Numbered from the stretch's first letter, positions 44,050 through 57,712 are shown. The stretch is 64,000 nt of DNA from Nemophila menziesii (GCA_029959085.1 JARWIR010000016.1:11267441-11331440); one strand, 5' to 3'. A program made the numbers and translations. The notes: a model not told the origin generated them from the letters alone.

Positions 44050-45784
44050 TCAATTGGATTTTTCAAAGTGTGGACTAACGGCGTTGACTCAATTGTGAGA
44101 TATTCACTTGTTCAAAACCATTTAAAAGTGAATGAGAAATTGAGTATAAAAATTTGGAGTACAAAAAGAAAGAAGTTTAGAAATATATTTGTATTATGCT
44201 GAGTTTTGAACACGGGACATGTCATAAGTAATCCGAAATAAGATGTGTTTTGTTCACATGTATGTTAATTAAACACTAAAGAAAACGTTACCAAAATTCT
44301 ATCTTGTGACCGATATCTAACATATGCACACGTGTAAACTAAAACCCGTTGTCACTGAAATAATGTGTTGTTTCATGTCATGTTTCATCCGGATTAAAGG
44401 TTAAATGTCTCCTAATTTGAACAGTCACATACCCATTGAATGGTGTTACATTGCCTCTTACTCATTTCTATATATATAGGGAGGCCTCCCACCATTTTTA
44501 CAAGAAAAAGAATCTGAAAATTAAAATCAAAAGAATTTACTAGGTTTTTTTTCCATATTCATATTACAAAATTTTCAAAGAGAAAGACAATACATTTTTA
44601 GTTCGCCGTTGTCAATCTTTGTGTAGTGCTGCTATCGATTGACTTGAGTCTGTTATATCCTAGGAGATCATTGTTATCAATTGTGAGCACCATAGCAGGG
44701 CGAATAGGATCTTAAGGACATTGAACCAAGTTCAAGCCTCGTAATTTCTTTTTGCATTTTGTACTGTAAGTTTATTAATTATATTTCTTAATTCATGCAT
44801 TTATATTTAGTTAAATTTATTTGTGTACATGTTTTAACACACCGGAAGCAACATATAATTCGGTTGTGTTTGCATTCTTGCCGGTGGGTATGAGATGTAA
44901 CGGAAGTAGGTTGGGAGAGGGATCATTATCTTCCGCGTAGACTGTAGACTCGGAACTACATCTTGTTTTTTATCTAAATTTTTGTATAAAATTTGGTAAT
45001 GTTTTTTATTAGATAATAAAAGAGTAATGATATTTGTCACCCATAATCCTTTTACCCTTTTTTATCTCTTACATGGTAGATTGCATAGATGACATGTAAG
45101 TAATTTATTTACTTATCTATATTAATTGTTTTATACCTTAAATCAAATATTTTTTTACATGTTTTAACACACCAGAAACAACAACTTAAGATCTATTAGT
45201 TTTATGTTGTGTTAATTATTTGAAAAAAATTGTTTTCTCTTATGTGAAAATTTTGTGTTTTTGGCTTTTCAAACTTGTTACTGTTTTGTTTTAATATACT
45301 ATCATTTTATGTAATTTTGATAGTTGTTCATTTGTTTAGTTAATCTTTCTTCTGTAATATATATTATTTATTTTGATTTGATTCCAGTAGTTTTATAGTC
45401 TTAAAAACCTTTTAATCAAATAATTGTCATTTTGTACAGTAACATTTATGTACTTTTATTTGTACATTAACATTTATTTACTTTTGTTTATGTTTACTAT
45501 TTGTTTATCCAATTTTTTTGTAGACTTTATTTGTTTTTTTCTTGTACACCTTTAATTCCTTTTGTCCTCTACAACAAGAATATAAATAAAACTTGGGGGA
45601 CTAACAAGAATATAAAAACTTGGGGAATTAAAGGATATTCTATCGATCTTCCTAAAAAAGAATTTATTCTTGGTGATAACCTTGGGAAAACGTTTAATTT
45701 CCTTTTTTGTTGTTTAATCCTTTTTTATGAGGATCGTGTTTTTCGTTTGTTGAATAATTGTGGTTACTATTTGTGATAGAAACG
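44050..45784 (+). other. Putative 5' LTR and leader of copia element E
   Basis: A TATA-like stretch (CTATATATATAGGGAGG) is at about 44467-44483, next to the palindrome GGGAGGCCTCCC. Two related stretches, GTTTTAACACACCRGAARCAAC, occur near 44831 and 45160. I could not find a primer-binding site or define LTR ends, and there is no second LTR because the 3' part of E is missing. No gene is seen before 45785. Confidence 0.35.
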
Positions 45785-46697
45785 ATGTCTACTGAGATAG
45801 GCAATGCGTCCAGAAATGATGGAACTGGTAACAACATACCATATGCAATCCCGATTGTGAGGAATGCATTTGCCCCTATTGGGCCCGCTGAGAAGCCTGA
45901 GAAGTTCAATGGAAATGACATCAAGATGTGGCAATCGAATATGGTGTTCTATTCAATCACCCTGAGTTCAACCAAGTACTTAACGGAAGATGCACCTACA
46001 TTGGGTGAAAATCTAGACGTACAGACAGTTGCAGTAGTTGATGCCTGGAAAAAATGTCGATTTCTTGTGTAAGAATTATATCCTAAATTCGTTGGATAAT
46101 ACACTTTACAATGTGTATAGTCCTTACAAGACTGCTCAGGAACTGCGGGAATCTCTTGATCGAAAGTACAAAACTGAAGATGTCGGCACAAAAAAATTTG
46201 TAGTCGGAAAATTTCTTGACTTCAAGATGGTAGATTCCAAGACAGTCATGAGTTAGGTACAAGAGTTCCAATTAATATTGCATGAGCTCGATGCTGAAGG
46301 CATGAAATTGGGAGAAACTTTCAAAGCGGCTATTATAGTCGAAAAACTGCCTCTTTCGTGGAAAGATTTCAAGAATTATCTGAAACACAAACGCAAGGAG
46401 ATGTCAGTTGAAGACCTGATTGTGAGGCTAAGGATTGAGGAAGATAACAGGATGTCTGAAAGGAGGACCGATAATCGTTTTGTGGAGTCAAAGGCAAATG
46501 TTGTGGAGAAAAACATGCCCAATAACAAAAAACGAAAGAACTCAATCCAAGAGCAGACATCAACAATAAGAAGATCAAGTTCTTTGGGGACTGTTATGTG
46601 TGTGGAAAATTGGGACACCGTGCCAAAGACTGTCGAAGTCTCAAAGACAACGGAAAAGAAAATTTCAAGAAAGGAAAGCAAGGCCAAGCCAACATGA
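45785..46697 (+). pseudogene. Gag of copia element E
   Basis: The ATG at 45785 begins MSTEIGNASRND. The gag domain follows with EKPEKFNGNDIKMWQ, then, after a frameshift near 46060, [20 protein letters not shown] and [20 protein letters not shown] stop at about 46254 interrupts it. ELDAEGMKLGETFKAAI and WKDFKNYLKHKRKEMSVEDL come next. A knuckle CYVCGKLGHRAKDC is encoded near 46588-46630 in a shifted frame. This is a typical copia gag. It contains at least three frame breaks. Confidence 0.8.
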
Positions 46698-46699
46698 CT

Positions 46700-47155
46700 T
46701 AGATTAACAATCTGGTTGAAGATGTCAATGAGATTGATCTCGTTGCAGTTGTTTCTGAAGTGAATTTGGTTAGGAATCCCAAACAATAGTGGGTGGATAC
46801 TGGGGCCACTCGACATGTATGCTCTGAGAGAAAGATGTTCAAAACATATAAACCAGCGACAGCTGAAGGGATCTTGTTTATGGGCAGTTCTCAAAAGTAC
46901 TTGGAACTGGAACCGTTGTCTTGAAGATGACTTCTAGAAAAGAGTTGAGTCTCAATAATGTTTTACATGTACCTGATATTAGAAAGAATTTAGTGTCACG
47001 TTCCTTGTTGAGTAAAAATGGATTTAAGTTAGTGTTTGAATCCGATAAGTTTGTACTCACTAAAAGTGGGATGTTTGTAGGCAAAGGGTGCCTCTATGAC
47101 GGTTTATTTAAGATGAATGTAATGACCGTGGTACCCCAAAACTACTTGTAAGAAT
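46700..47155 (+). pseudogene. Protease region of copia element E
   Basis: WVDTGATRHVCSERKMFKTY is encoded from about 46791, with the catalytic Asp in DTGA; a stop codon lies just before the W. It continues after a break with [19 protein letters not shown] (46948-47004) and [20 protein letters not shown], the usual segment between protease and integrase of copia elements. Confidence 0.75.
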
Positions 47156-47194
47156 GTAACTGACAATGCTATTAATAATATTACTAGTTTTGCT

Positions 47195-48130
47195 TACTTG
47201 CTTGAGTCTCCTAATTTATGGTATAACAGATTAGGACATGTGCATTTTAAATATTTGCATAAACTTGTGAATTTAGGTCTAATACCTAAACTGGATCTCA
47301 ATTCTCATAAGAAATGCGAGATATGTGCTGAAACCAAATTGGATAAAGCTCCTTTTAAATCCGTGGAAAGGAGTACTGAACCATTAGGGTTAATACACAG
47401 TGATATCTGTGATTTAAAATATGTGCAAACGAGAGGCGGTAAAATGTATCTTATTACTTTTATCGATGACAACACTAGGTATTGCTATGTGTATTTACTA
47501 AGAAGTAAAGATAAAGCATTCGAGGCCTTCAAGCAATACAAAAGTGAAGTTGAAAATCAACTAAGTAAAAAGTTTAAAATACTAAGGAGTGATAGAGATG
47601 GAAAATATGTAACCCATTCTGAGAAATACTGTCAAGAGCAGGGTATTATTCATCAAATTACTGCTCCTTATTCTCCTCAACAAAACGGTATTGCAGAACG
47701 CAAAAATCGTACTATAAAGGAAATGATGAATTCTTTGTTGATTAATTCTGGATTACCCCAGAATTTGTGGGGGGGGGGGGGGGAATGTTGTCTTAACAGC
47801 GAATCATATTCTCAATAAGTTACCCCATAAGAAACTTTAGAAAACTCCATATGATCTATGGAAAGGACGACCACCTAACTTTCAATACTTAAAAGTATGG
47901 GGGTGTCTAGCTAAAGTAAGAGTTCCTACTCCGAAAGAAATAAAGATTGGACCTAAAACAGTTGATGGAATCTTTATTGGATATGCAAACAATAGTTCTG
48001 CTTATCGATTTCTTGTTCATAAATCTGAAATTGGTTGACATTCAATACAATTTTAGAGTCAAGAAATGCATTATTCTTTGAAGATATCTTTCCTTGTAAG
48101 ACTAGACAAGGAGAAACGTCTCTTAAAAGA
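47195..48130 (+). pseudogene. Integrase of copia element E
   Basis: The frame 47198-47818 has the HHCC region (LWYNRLGHVHFKYLHKL and CEIC). The catalytic core follows, with Asp in IHSDICDLKY, Asp in ILRSDRDGKY and Glu in QNGIAERKNR. At 47769-47783 a run of 15 G follows the codons for NLW and throws the frame. The integrase reading resumes afterwards (LTANHILNKLPHKK, then FQYLKVWGCLAKVRVPTPKE) to about 48040. The catalytic residues are present but the gene is inactive because of the G run and later stops. Confidence 0.83.
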
Positions 48131-48219
48131 ACTCATTAGTAGAGTCATGATAGAGAATTAAACCAAGAGTCTATAAGTGAAGATGAACCGAGACGTGGAA
48201 AAGGGATAGAACAGCCAAA

Positions 48220-50690
48220 TCCTTTGGTCCAGATTTTATAACTAATTTATTAGAAAATGAGCCCAAAACTTTTCAGGAGGCAATGTTGACTTCCGAAGCT
48301 CCTAATTGGAGAGAAGATGTAAACGGCGAAATTGAGTCCATCATGCAAAATCATACATGGCAACTAGTGGATCTTCCTCCTGGAAATAAACCCTTAGGGT
48401 GCAAATGGATTTTCAAAAGAAAGATGAAGGCCGACGAACAATTGATAAGTACAAGGCTAGGCTTGTAGACAAGGGTTATAGGCAAAAATAAGGCCTTGAT
48501 TATTTTGATACTTATTCACCAGTTAGTTGTATAATTCGTATGTTAATTGCGATTGCGGCGATTAAGAATCTTGAGATACATCAAATGGATGTAAAGACAG
48601 CCTTCTTAAATGGCGATTTAGATGAAGAGATCTATATAGAACAACCTGAGGGGTTTGTGGTTCACGTACAATAGAATAAGGTGTGTAAGCTTATCAAATC
48701 GTTATATGGTTTGAAACAAGCTCCTAAAAAATGGCATGAGAAATTCGATCAAGTCATGTTGTCAAATGGCTTTAGAACTAATGAATGTGATAAATGTGTG
48801 TATGTATGATGTCTCCTCATTTGTGATAATAGAATATATTTCCGAGACATCATTTTAGGCGTATTTATTAGTTTATAGGTCGATAATCACATGATTTAGT
48901 ACACTTTCCTATTTTGGGTCTTGAATTGATTATTCATTATTTTTAGAGCATATTGGGTTTAATTATTTATGTAGTGTGAAGATTTAGAGATATATGGTAA
49001 TTAATTAGAGTTCAAGTTGGTTTAAAGAGCTAAAGGAAAGAAAATAAACATGGAAATTGAAGATAAGGAAGTAAAAGCTAAAAACATGGAAAAGGAAAAG
49101 CTGCCTTAAATCAGAATTTCTGCACCTACGACCACAAATCAGCTTATATCTTAAAATCGGTGAGGAATCTGGAGAAACGGTCAAGAAAAACGTTAAAGAT
49201 CTTTCCGAGACGATGAATTTCGACTACTCATACGCATCAAACGGATGCGTATTGAAGCTGTTAGGACCAAAACAAAAATGGGGCCGGTTTCATGTTTTTG
49301 GGCTACGAATTTGAGTTGGGCTAGGAGCCCAATGTTTACCTTTTCCTTCAAGAAAACGATTAGGTCAACCTATACACTATAAATACAGCCTCTTAAAACT
49401 AGAAAATCATCCTTGGTTAAACCTTAAGCCAAGAGGAAGCTTACAACACAAGAAAAGAAGTCTGGAAGGAGCTGTGCATCAATATGTCATCTTCAACCTT
49501 TGAATTTGTAATTTCTTTCTCTTCTTTCATTAGTATGAACTAAATTTCTATTAACTTGAGTTTTAGCATATATGTATGAACCCTAGTTTTGGTTGACATC
49601 TATCTAATTTGGGAATTCTATGTTTTAAATTGAATTATTGTTTTTATTCTCTGTTTATGTGTTTGGATTTATATTATGTGTTCTTGTGGATCGCGGCCAT
49701 ATAGAATTACCATCTAGTAGTTAGGTCACCATTGACAACGGTGTTTAATTACATGTTTAGCACATAACGTCTAGTATTCGGTTTAGATCTGATAAATCAA
49801 CCTAACTAGATAATCACCATGGTTTAGTGTATTGCTATTTACCAATTGCAGGAACAGTTTGCTTAGGACTCCTTATTGACATAGGTAAATCCTATTTAAA
49901 ACTACCTAGCGCAATTGGAACCGATTATTGAAATACTACATAATTCACCCTTACATGTTTAGAACGACAAAACTAGTGGGGATTACATGCTATTTACTCA
50001 AGCTAAACTCTCATACTAACTTCTTCTCTTGCATTTAAATTTCTGTCTTTACTTTATTAGTTTAATTTATTTAATTGAAAATCAAATAAAAATCTATTTG
50101 TCTTTACTTTTTCTGCGTTCTATTTGTTCTAACTTTTAATATTTGCACTTGATTATTGCATAAGATTCCCCTAACCTTCGTAGTCTCTGCGGAACGAATC
50201 TTACTTATTTATTAAAACTTGCATACGATCTGTATACTTGCAGAACCGTGCCAGCTTAGGGTGTTTATTTGCACTTATTTATATTCTATTTTTATCACAC
50301 CCTAGGCCACACCAATGTAAAAGGAACGAATCATGAGTATGTCATTATTTATCTTTATATGGATGATATGTTAATTATGGGAAGTAATTTAGATATCATC
50401 AAAGCGACAAAGAAGATGTTTAATACGAGGTTCAACATGAAAGATTTAGGAGTGGCAGATGTCATTTTGGGAATGAAAATTATTAAAACATTTGATGGAC
50501 TTATCCTATCTCAATCTCATTACATTGAGAAGATTCTTGATAAATTCAAGAAATATGACTCAAGTCCAGTGAAGGCTCCTATAGATTTAAATTTACATCT
50601 AACTAAGAATATTGGTGATGGAATAGCTAGTTGGAGTATTCTCGCATTATTGGTAGTCTAATGTACTTAATGAATGGAACATTAAGTTCC
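48220..50690 (+). pseudogene. Reverse transcriptase of copia element E, split by a solo LTR
   Basis: EAPNWREDVNGEIESIMQNH (48295-48355) and LGCKWIFKRKMKADE begin the domain. YFDTYSPVSCIIRM, IHQMDVKTAFLNGDL and LIKSLYGLKQAPKKWHEKF follow up to 48806. The solo LTR 48807-50314 interrupts, with ATGTA on both sides. The domain resumes with HEYVIIYLYMDDMLIMGSN (YMDD box at 50356-50367) and FNMKDLGVADVILGMKI. It ends abruptly near 50690, so RNase H is absent. Stops occur at 48489 and 48672. Confidence 0.83.
48807..50314 (+). mobile_element. Solo LTR of the B/C family in copia element E
   Basis: It is 1,508 bases, from TGATGTCTCC to CCACACCA, with perfect ATGTA target copies (48802-48806 and 50315-50319). 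It matches the LTRs of B and C, including the first nine bases recurring inverted at 48844-48852. No internal sequence remains. Confidence 0.92.
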
Positions 50691-53084
50691 TACAAAATTT
50701 TATTTTATTTCCCAAATACTCCCTATTTGTATATACATATATAACCTCATAAATCAAATGTTTCACCTACATATCTTAAAACTTCCTACAAAATCCTTCT
50801 CCCCCACCCCATACTCCACCATAAGAAATCCTTTGATAATGGTTCTTTAATATGGCAGAAAGGCGACACAAAGGAAACATCTGGGATACCATGGAAACAC
50901 CTGCCATTTTTTTGCAGTAACCACCAACTTTTTGAACTCATGTGGTGCTTAAGTATCCATGGCAAGCAGTAGATTGGGTGGAGATATTGAGTAAAAAATC
51001 TCAAGCTTCCATGGTGATTTCTAGCGGATCGAGCTTCCATAGAGTTTTCTAGCAAATCAGAGCTTAGCGAAGAAGAACAACGAAGTTATGGAGTTCACAA
51101 CATCGTGTTCTGTTTTGCCACTAACACAATTTAAAGCTCGAACGACCGTTGCATATCTGCGAAGCTTTCATGGCTTTGAAGGTTTCTAATACAACCACCG
51201 TGGCTTCGTGATTTTGTTGTTGTGGTCAACCAAGGTGATTTAACTTTCCGCGCGAGCTAAGATCTCGGATTTTAGGTTATATTTTTATGGAGGTTTTGTT
51301 TCGCAGGCTTGGTTGAGGTTTACGTATGCCCGTACATATTTTAGGTTTATTGTAATAATAGTTTTTTTAGTAATATACCATTGTAATAGATGTTTATTTT
51401 TTATTTTAGTTAGAATAGAATTTTTAATTTTTAATTAATTATTGTAATTTTTTCCTATTATATAAATAATGTGTCTGCATTTATTTCATTTAATTTTGTG
51501 TTAATACTCATTTATTTTAGATAATACACAGAGAATTCACTAAGTATATCCAGTGTTTTGTTGAAAATACTCAATAATTTGTAAAGTATACTCGTTAAAG
51601 TCTTATACTCATTGACTTTCGTACTTAGTGATTTGTGTACTCAGTGAATCACTGAGTACGTTCTGGATGGCGGTATCGACGGTTGTCGGAGATGAACAAT
51701 ACGATACTCATTAAATGTGTCGACGGTGGTCAGAGATGAACTATATGATACTCAGTGAATCACTAAGTACGCTCTGAGTGGTGGTGCCATCAGTGGTCAG
51801 AGATATATAGTACTAATTCTCAGTGGCTTGATACTGAGTCACTCAGTGACTCACCGACTTGTATGTATATGATTATTACCATTTATTTTTTGTCTTTATG
51901 TATTTTTTGCTTTATTTGAGGTTATTATAAAATTGGATTGTAGACTCTTCGGAGAAGAATCAGCCACGCCCTCCTACTAGCGATTAATTTTGTCTTCAAA
52001 ACCCATGGATCAATCATACATGTAATAGTTACAAAAATATTTTTTACACAGGCATGATTAAAACATTTTTCAAAATTAAACGATTGCATTCGAAAGAAAG
52101 ATTTAATATTTATATTGTTTATTCCTTTAATTGGTGCAAAACATTTATATCACATACATTTGAAGTTATTATTTTTCAGTAGAAAATTGATTTAGAGTTT
52201 TTTTTGTCAAGAAAATTAGATAATTTGTAAGAAAGAAACTGACATATCGCACTGAGAAAATAAGTTGATCTTGTTAAAGAATTAAAAACCCCACATACAA
52301 ATCTTTTCTAAAGTAGAAAAAATATATAGGCCCAAAGCTAAATCAACTTTATGTTTAAAGCCCATATGGTCATATGAAAAAATAGGAAATGTAGGACAAA
52401 ACAAGGATCGTCATTTGAAACAAATTATTTTCACTAAAAAACAAAAAACCCACATTTTAATTTCTTGCATATATCATGGAATAATCAAGTCATATTGTTT
52501 ATTTTTATGATAAAGTGAATTATATTATTCCAAAGAGGAAAATAAATTTTTATAGTTTACCAAACTATAACTAAACAATATATTATAGATCGAAAGGGAT
52601 TTTTGGGGTCAGAGAACAATATAACATTGACAAATTTACATTTTTGGGCAGAAAAAAATGAATAGTTTGCGAGAAGATAGACGATGGTCTTCTCATAAAA
52701 ATATTGTGATATTAACATTGGTGATGAGGAAGTCTCAGTAGGAGAATCAATAGAGACAATATGTATAGGTTTATGAGTAATATAATGTTTGTAGATTTGT
52801 GATTTAATGTTAGGATAAGTGACATGGAATTTTAAGGTGGTCATATTTGTCTATTAGTGTGATAAATGCATTTATACCTATGTATTTATGAATTACAATG
52901 GAATGATATCATTATACAGGTTTGCAAGTGCAATGAATGTCTAGTAGTGTGTGTGTGTGCAAGCTAGTATGATACTAATGTTTAGGAGTAATACAAGAGT
53001 TTAATACTTATACTTTATTTTGTTCGGAAGAGTTTGATACTTACTCATTTAATTCTACTTATTCCCCACCACTATTTTATAATA

Positions 53085-53334
53085 CTCTCTTTATTCCACA
53101 AATACACTTAGTTTTTCACACATATTAAGAAATATATTAATTACATTCACCATATCAAAAATATCCTTCATAAAGTGTATTAATAAGTTAAATATGTATT
53201 GCAAATATAAATTTGAATATTTTAATAAGGGTGATAGTGAAAAAGTTGGAAAGAAGTGTCTTGAAATCGTAAGTGGACAATATTTTTGAAACACGACTTT
53301 TAGTAAGTGGACATAATTTGTGAAACAAAGGGAG
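53085..53334. mobile_element. Stowaway-like MITE, copy 2
   Basis: It is the counterpart of 18620-18865 in the other copy of the duplicated segment, flanked by TA (53083-53084 and 53335-53336). It arrived before the duplication. Confidence 0.75.
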
Positions 53335-53739
53335 TAATATTTATAAATGGTCGTTTTCTGTAACATCCGAGGCTAATAGACTGGTAATTTTGTTTTACTA
53401 AACATTCAAAGAGGTTCTCGTATACGCCCTAGGCAGGAGTGTACCTAAGGAGTGGGGGTGTTTCGTCGCCCCGGCCTTGTAACATAGTGATTATTTGCCC
53501 TATATCTTTTTGACAAAACAACCTTAATTAAACCAGACTTTGACTCCCTACCCCTGAGCCTAAATATTTGATCGTTTTTCATTCTAACGATTTGCCTTCC
53601 CAGAGAAAGATCTCGGATCCACCCCTAACCCTAGATGTGACCACCCAACATCTATCTCAAGAAATTAAACATCATAAATCTTCTAGCGGGTCGTCAGAAA
53701 AGTGCCCCCTATGAATAACGTCACCCGCATCTTGGTCAT

Positions 53740-55305
53740 TGATGTCTCCCTAAATGTTCTAATTTTATACCCTTGGGAGACATCATTTTTTGTGTTTATT
53801 TGACTATTTAGATAGACTTTTGGTGTTAATATGCAATAATTCAATTTTCTTCTTTAAATTCTAATATTTTTCATTTATTAAACTTTTGCATGTAATATGG
53901 TTTATTTTGAGTGGAAAGTTGTAGGTTTTGAATACTAGCTAGGAGAGGAATAGAAGATTAAAGTCAAAGATCGTGTAATGAAGTCAAAGCAAGAAGAAAA
54001 ATCCCGAAGAGTTGACAAAATTCAAGCTGCAAATCTGGAAGGTTGATGATAATCACTGATTTCGAGCTAGTTAAACATGGATTCAGCCTCTGACTTGTAA
54101 AGAAGATTGATTCCTTATGGCGTTATGAAGATTTAGCAACTGGAATGGAGTCATTCCAAGTTAAAACGAGAAAGTTACGGCTGATCTAGTGGAGGTTGTA
54201 CAGCAGTTACGGGATTTGGGTGGGCTTTCTAATTTTCATTTAATCCTTTAGAAAATCCCTAGTCCGGATTTTATATTATAAAATGGATTTTAGACTTCTA
54301 TTTTCACACACAATTCATACGCTTAAGAAAAGAGAAGTCAGCACACCAGAGAAGAAGCTAGAGCAAGGAAGAGAAGAAGCCAAGAGCTGGAGAATTCCAA
54401 CCTCTCCAATTCTCAGTCAATTCAACTCCGTAATTAGGTTCTTCTATTTTATTCTGTAAAATAATTATGAACTCCTTTTATTTTAATTTCTTAGTTTTTT
54501 GTATTAGTATGAGCTAAACTTATTAAGTGCTTGAGAACGCATAATGGGTTAATCCCAAATCTATTTCATTTCATGTGGTTGAATTTGGGATTATAATAAT
54601 TGAAATCAAATTGGGTAATTAGTATTATTCCTTAATTTGCATTTATTGACTATTAGTGAAGTCGCGAATCAACAATAGGACTTAATACTTAGGCTATTCC
54701 ATTTAGTGGCGAATGGATCACCTTGACGGGAGGTCTACGTATGGTACCAATAATGAATGTAGAATGGAAATTAATGACTTTGACGAGCTTAATCAATCCT
54801 ATGGCCTATTAGGTAATAAGAACTTAATCATTCGAAGGTGGACTATAATCACCCTGACGGGGTTTGTAGCACCTAAGAATAGCTCCTTAGTCCACCCTGA
54901 CGGGGGTAAGGAGAATCCTGAATCCCGACCATTACTATTTACCGATTTGTCCCTTAAACAAAATATGGAATGAATAGAGTTAGGTGAAATCCTTGTGTCT
55001 CTCAAGTACTACCTTTCATACCTTGCGTCTAGCTATTTTATTTTCTCGCGTCTAGTTTAATATTTGCATTACTTGAGTTCTTTAATTAATTGTCTTAGAG
55101 TAGAAAAACCAAACAAAGATTATTAAAATAATTTACTTGCTTTTACGTGCAATTAATCACTATTCGATAAGCATTAGAGTCAACCAATCCATCCCTAAGA
55201 ACGAATCTGTTTATCACATATACTACTTGGGACGACTGTACACTTGCAGTTGTGGTTCTCTTCTCCTTATTTGCATTTTATTTTAGAACACACAAAGGAC
55301 CACAA
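53740..55305 (+). mobile_element. Solo LTR of family A in the duplicated segment
   Basis: About 1,566 bases from TGATGTCTCCC to GGACCACA(A), matching 14932-16502 in inverse orientation. Copy 1 of the segment lacks it at the matching place (near 19272), which gives the empty site. TCAT is repeated on both sides, or five bases with one mismatch. It has no internal sequence and arrived after the duplication. Confidence 0.9.
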
Positions 55306-55309
55306 ATCA

Positions 55310-56470
55310 TCCACTCTACACATGCATTAGCTTAGTTCCTGGTAGATATGATATATTTCAAAGTTCATATTACTCCACAAGATTTCCTTGCAACACTTTA
55401 ACGTCTCATCAATCTAGTTATTAGAATTCTCATTGTCCTTCACTAATGCTTGGAATTCTCGTAAATCTGTCTCAATGGTCAACATTCCGTATCCCATTCA
55501 ACCGCCACTTGTAGCCCAAAAAGTAACGCCTTTTGCTCAGCCTAAAACGTTGAATACATCACAATACCATGTAAAAACTCATTAATAGTACCATATAGTG
55601 CCTCTTAAAAGCCTTTTAAATCTTCTATATTTTCTGAGCACCCATTCACATTAAGTTTGATACTGGTTATTGGTTTCTCCGATACTTTCTCACGATACTC
55701 ATCAGCCATCGCAGACTCGGCTACCTCTTTAACGACATCTTTCATTTCTTTTCGAATTGAAGGAAAATATTTCTCTTTCTCAACCACTAAGGGAGGAAAA
55801 GTTGTTTCCCACCCTATAGGGCAATCAATTTACAAGCCTCGTTAATCTACGAATTTTTGGTATTGCTCGGGAGTTGACCCCGAGGTTGGATATTCAAGGA
55901 ACTCGCGATTTGAGACATTTGGTTCTCAAGAATCTTTGATGTGGCTGAGTGAGAATTCAGCGTTTCCTTGGTCTTGATATACTTTTCACTAGATGACAAC
56001 ATGAATTTATTCAAGTAGTTGCTAAGTCACTAGTAGTAATTATACCTTATTATGTATGGGAAGGGAGTGCCATCTAAGAAAGATCCTACGCATATGTGTC
56101 ATACACAGACTATTGGGGATCTTGAGTTCCATAGATCTATCTTCTTGATACCAATTTTGAGGTCTAGATTGATAGTTTTTCCCCTTGGGGTCAAGATTGA
56201 TATGTGGTACCTTGACTCACGACCCCATTAGGATTAGACCATTTATCCTGGGATGGTTTTAATTTTGTTGACCACGGCCTTGACCATCAGAATGGTGATT
56301 TCCTCATTTTGACACAAAGAACACCGACTCCGGATTACTGGAACACGCTTCCCAAACATGATCAAACACTCCACCACATGGTAAACCTTTCGTATCTTGA
56401 ACAAGATCAACCTTTGCATAAAATCCTTGATTAAAATTCAAAGACAACTGTTTTACCTTGTTCTATAAAG
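55310..56470 (-). pseudogene. Gag C-terminal region joined to an RNase H domain, copy 2
   Basis: It is the counterpart of 19220-20420. A frame of 60 residues (55787-55605) holds the joining region and SIKLNVNGCSENIEDLKGF. The Asp expected first in the RNase H triad (NVDG in copy 1) is Asn here. Stops and shifts are frequent. The solo LTR at 53740-55305 is inserted at the far end of this domain. Confidence 0.5.
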
Positions 56471-56645
56471 CAGAAATTTTTTCACTCAACAAAGTTTCAA
56501 TATCTAAACGCAATGTATACTTTTCCAATACACGAACCATGGTTTTGATGGTTTTCAACTCATTTCATTCTTGACTACTCAGTCGATGATGCAGAACACA
56601 TGATTCGATTGAACCATCATGAAACCTCCTCCATATAGGATATTT

Positions 56646-57418
56646 GTAGAATCCTAGAGGGGGTGAATAGGAAAATCTAATTTATGCCAAATTGAAATTG
56701 AGGACTCATAAATAAAATATTTAGTTGCAACTATATTACAAACTCTATTAAAGGCTATTAGATATGTTCTAGGAGTTTGTAAAATGCGGAAAATAGGAAC
56801 TAAGAAAAACTAGGGTAACAATAATTATAAGAGGTTTAGCTCAAATTACGTCTTGCCTTGGGGTTTATCTTTACGTTTTGACTTCTCCACATTATATTGG
56901 AACCTTTTGTCAACCATGTTCCTATATACTACACATTTAACACACAATCAAGGACTAAAATCTCTATAAATAGTAATATGTCCAAAACAAGATGGAAAAG
57001 TACAATATGTCAAATACTGTAGGAAAATCCCTCACTTAGGCCCAATAAACTCCCAAATTAATGTCTCGTGCATATATTTAGCTATCACAAAAAGAGAGAT
57101 ATTTTTGGAAACTCTCATTTCCCACAGACGTCACCGATGTGATAGGACATATTTACCAGTTAGAGTTTGGAGTGAATCATTCATGATATATGAGCCTGGT
57201 GAGAAGCATGCATTTTGAGGAATTAACATTTAAGGGATGTATATTTGTGGTTGATCGGAGATGAGAGAATGTACAACAAGTATAAAGAATATGCATAATG
57301 TGATTAAGAACGAGAATGAAAAAGAGCATATAATCCTTTTTGAAAAATTTGAGGGGTGAATGCCTTTAGTACATAGTCCTATTGCTATACATACCTACTT
57401 ATATTTATAGGTTTTCTA
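56646..57418 (-). repeat. LTR remnant of the duplicated segment, copy 2
   Basis: It matches 20612-21388. The minus strand has a CCTATAAATATAAG box near 57405-57418. In this copy the DNA beyond the box (57419-58190) might be the U3 part of the same LTR; this could not be confirmed. Confidence 0.4.
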
Positions 57419-57712
57419 TAATCGTTTATGATCCACGATCCGCTTGATCATGTATTCTGTAATTCAGGTATACGTGTGACTAGAGTAGTGGCCCATTATT
57501 TTGTAAACGCGGCCTTGTGTCGCTTATATTATCATTGTTCCCCTAATCTGATAAAAATGGAGGAGCGTCATTTTCTATATCATCACATTTAACGAGGTTA
57601 TCCAATGAAGCCTAATTTAAGTATCATTTAGCTATGTCCCCCTTACACACTTTTTTGGGTAACTAGTTACCTCGACTAATAGTTAGGTATATGTATTTTT
57701 CCATATCAGTCA

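Larger units (their letters stand above)
45785..50690 (+). mobile_element. Truncated Ty1/copia element E
   Basis: Gag, protease, integrase and reverse transcriptase occur in the copia order on the plus strand, with many stops and frameshifts. The end is lost within the reverse transcriptase to RNase H linker (a YSRIIGSLMYLMN-like stretch, with one frame change, near 50625-50680). A B-family solo LTR is inserted at 48807-50314. The proteins resemble TNT1-94-like (Tork-type) elements; the exact lineage is not certain. Confidence 0.8.
50690..57418 (+). repeat. Duplicated segment, copy 2
   Basis: From 51027 it matches copy 1 (16503-21388) in order and orientation; 50690-51026 has no partner here because element A cut copy 1. 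It includes the ACTCAGTGA motif cluster (51620-51860), a MITE, a solo LTR, a gag plus RNase H remnant and an LTR remnant (56646-57418). The stretch 51860-53080 shows no gene. Confidence 0.82.
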
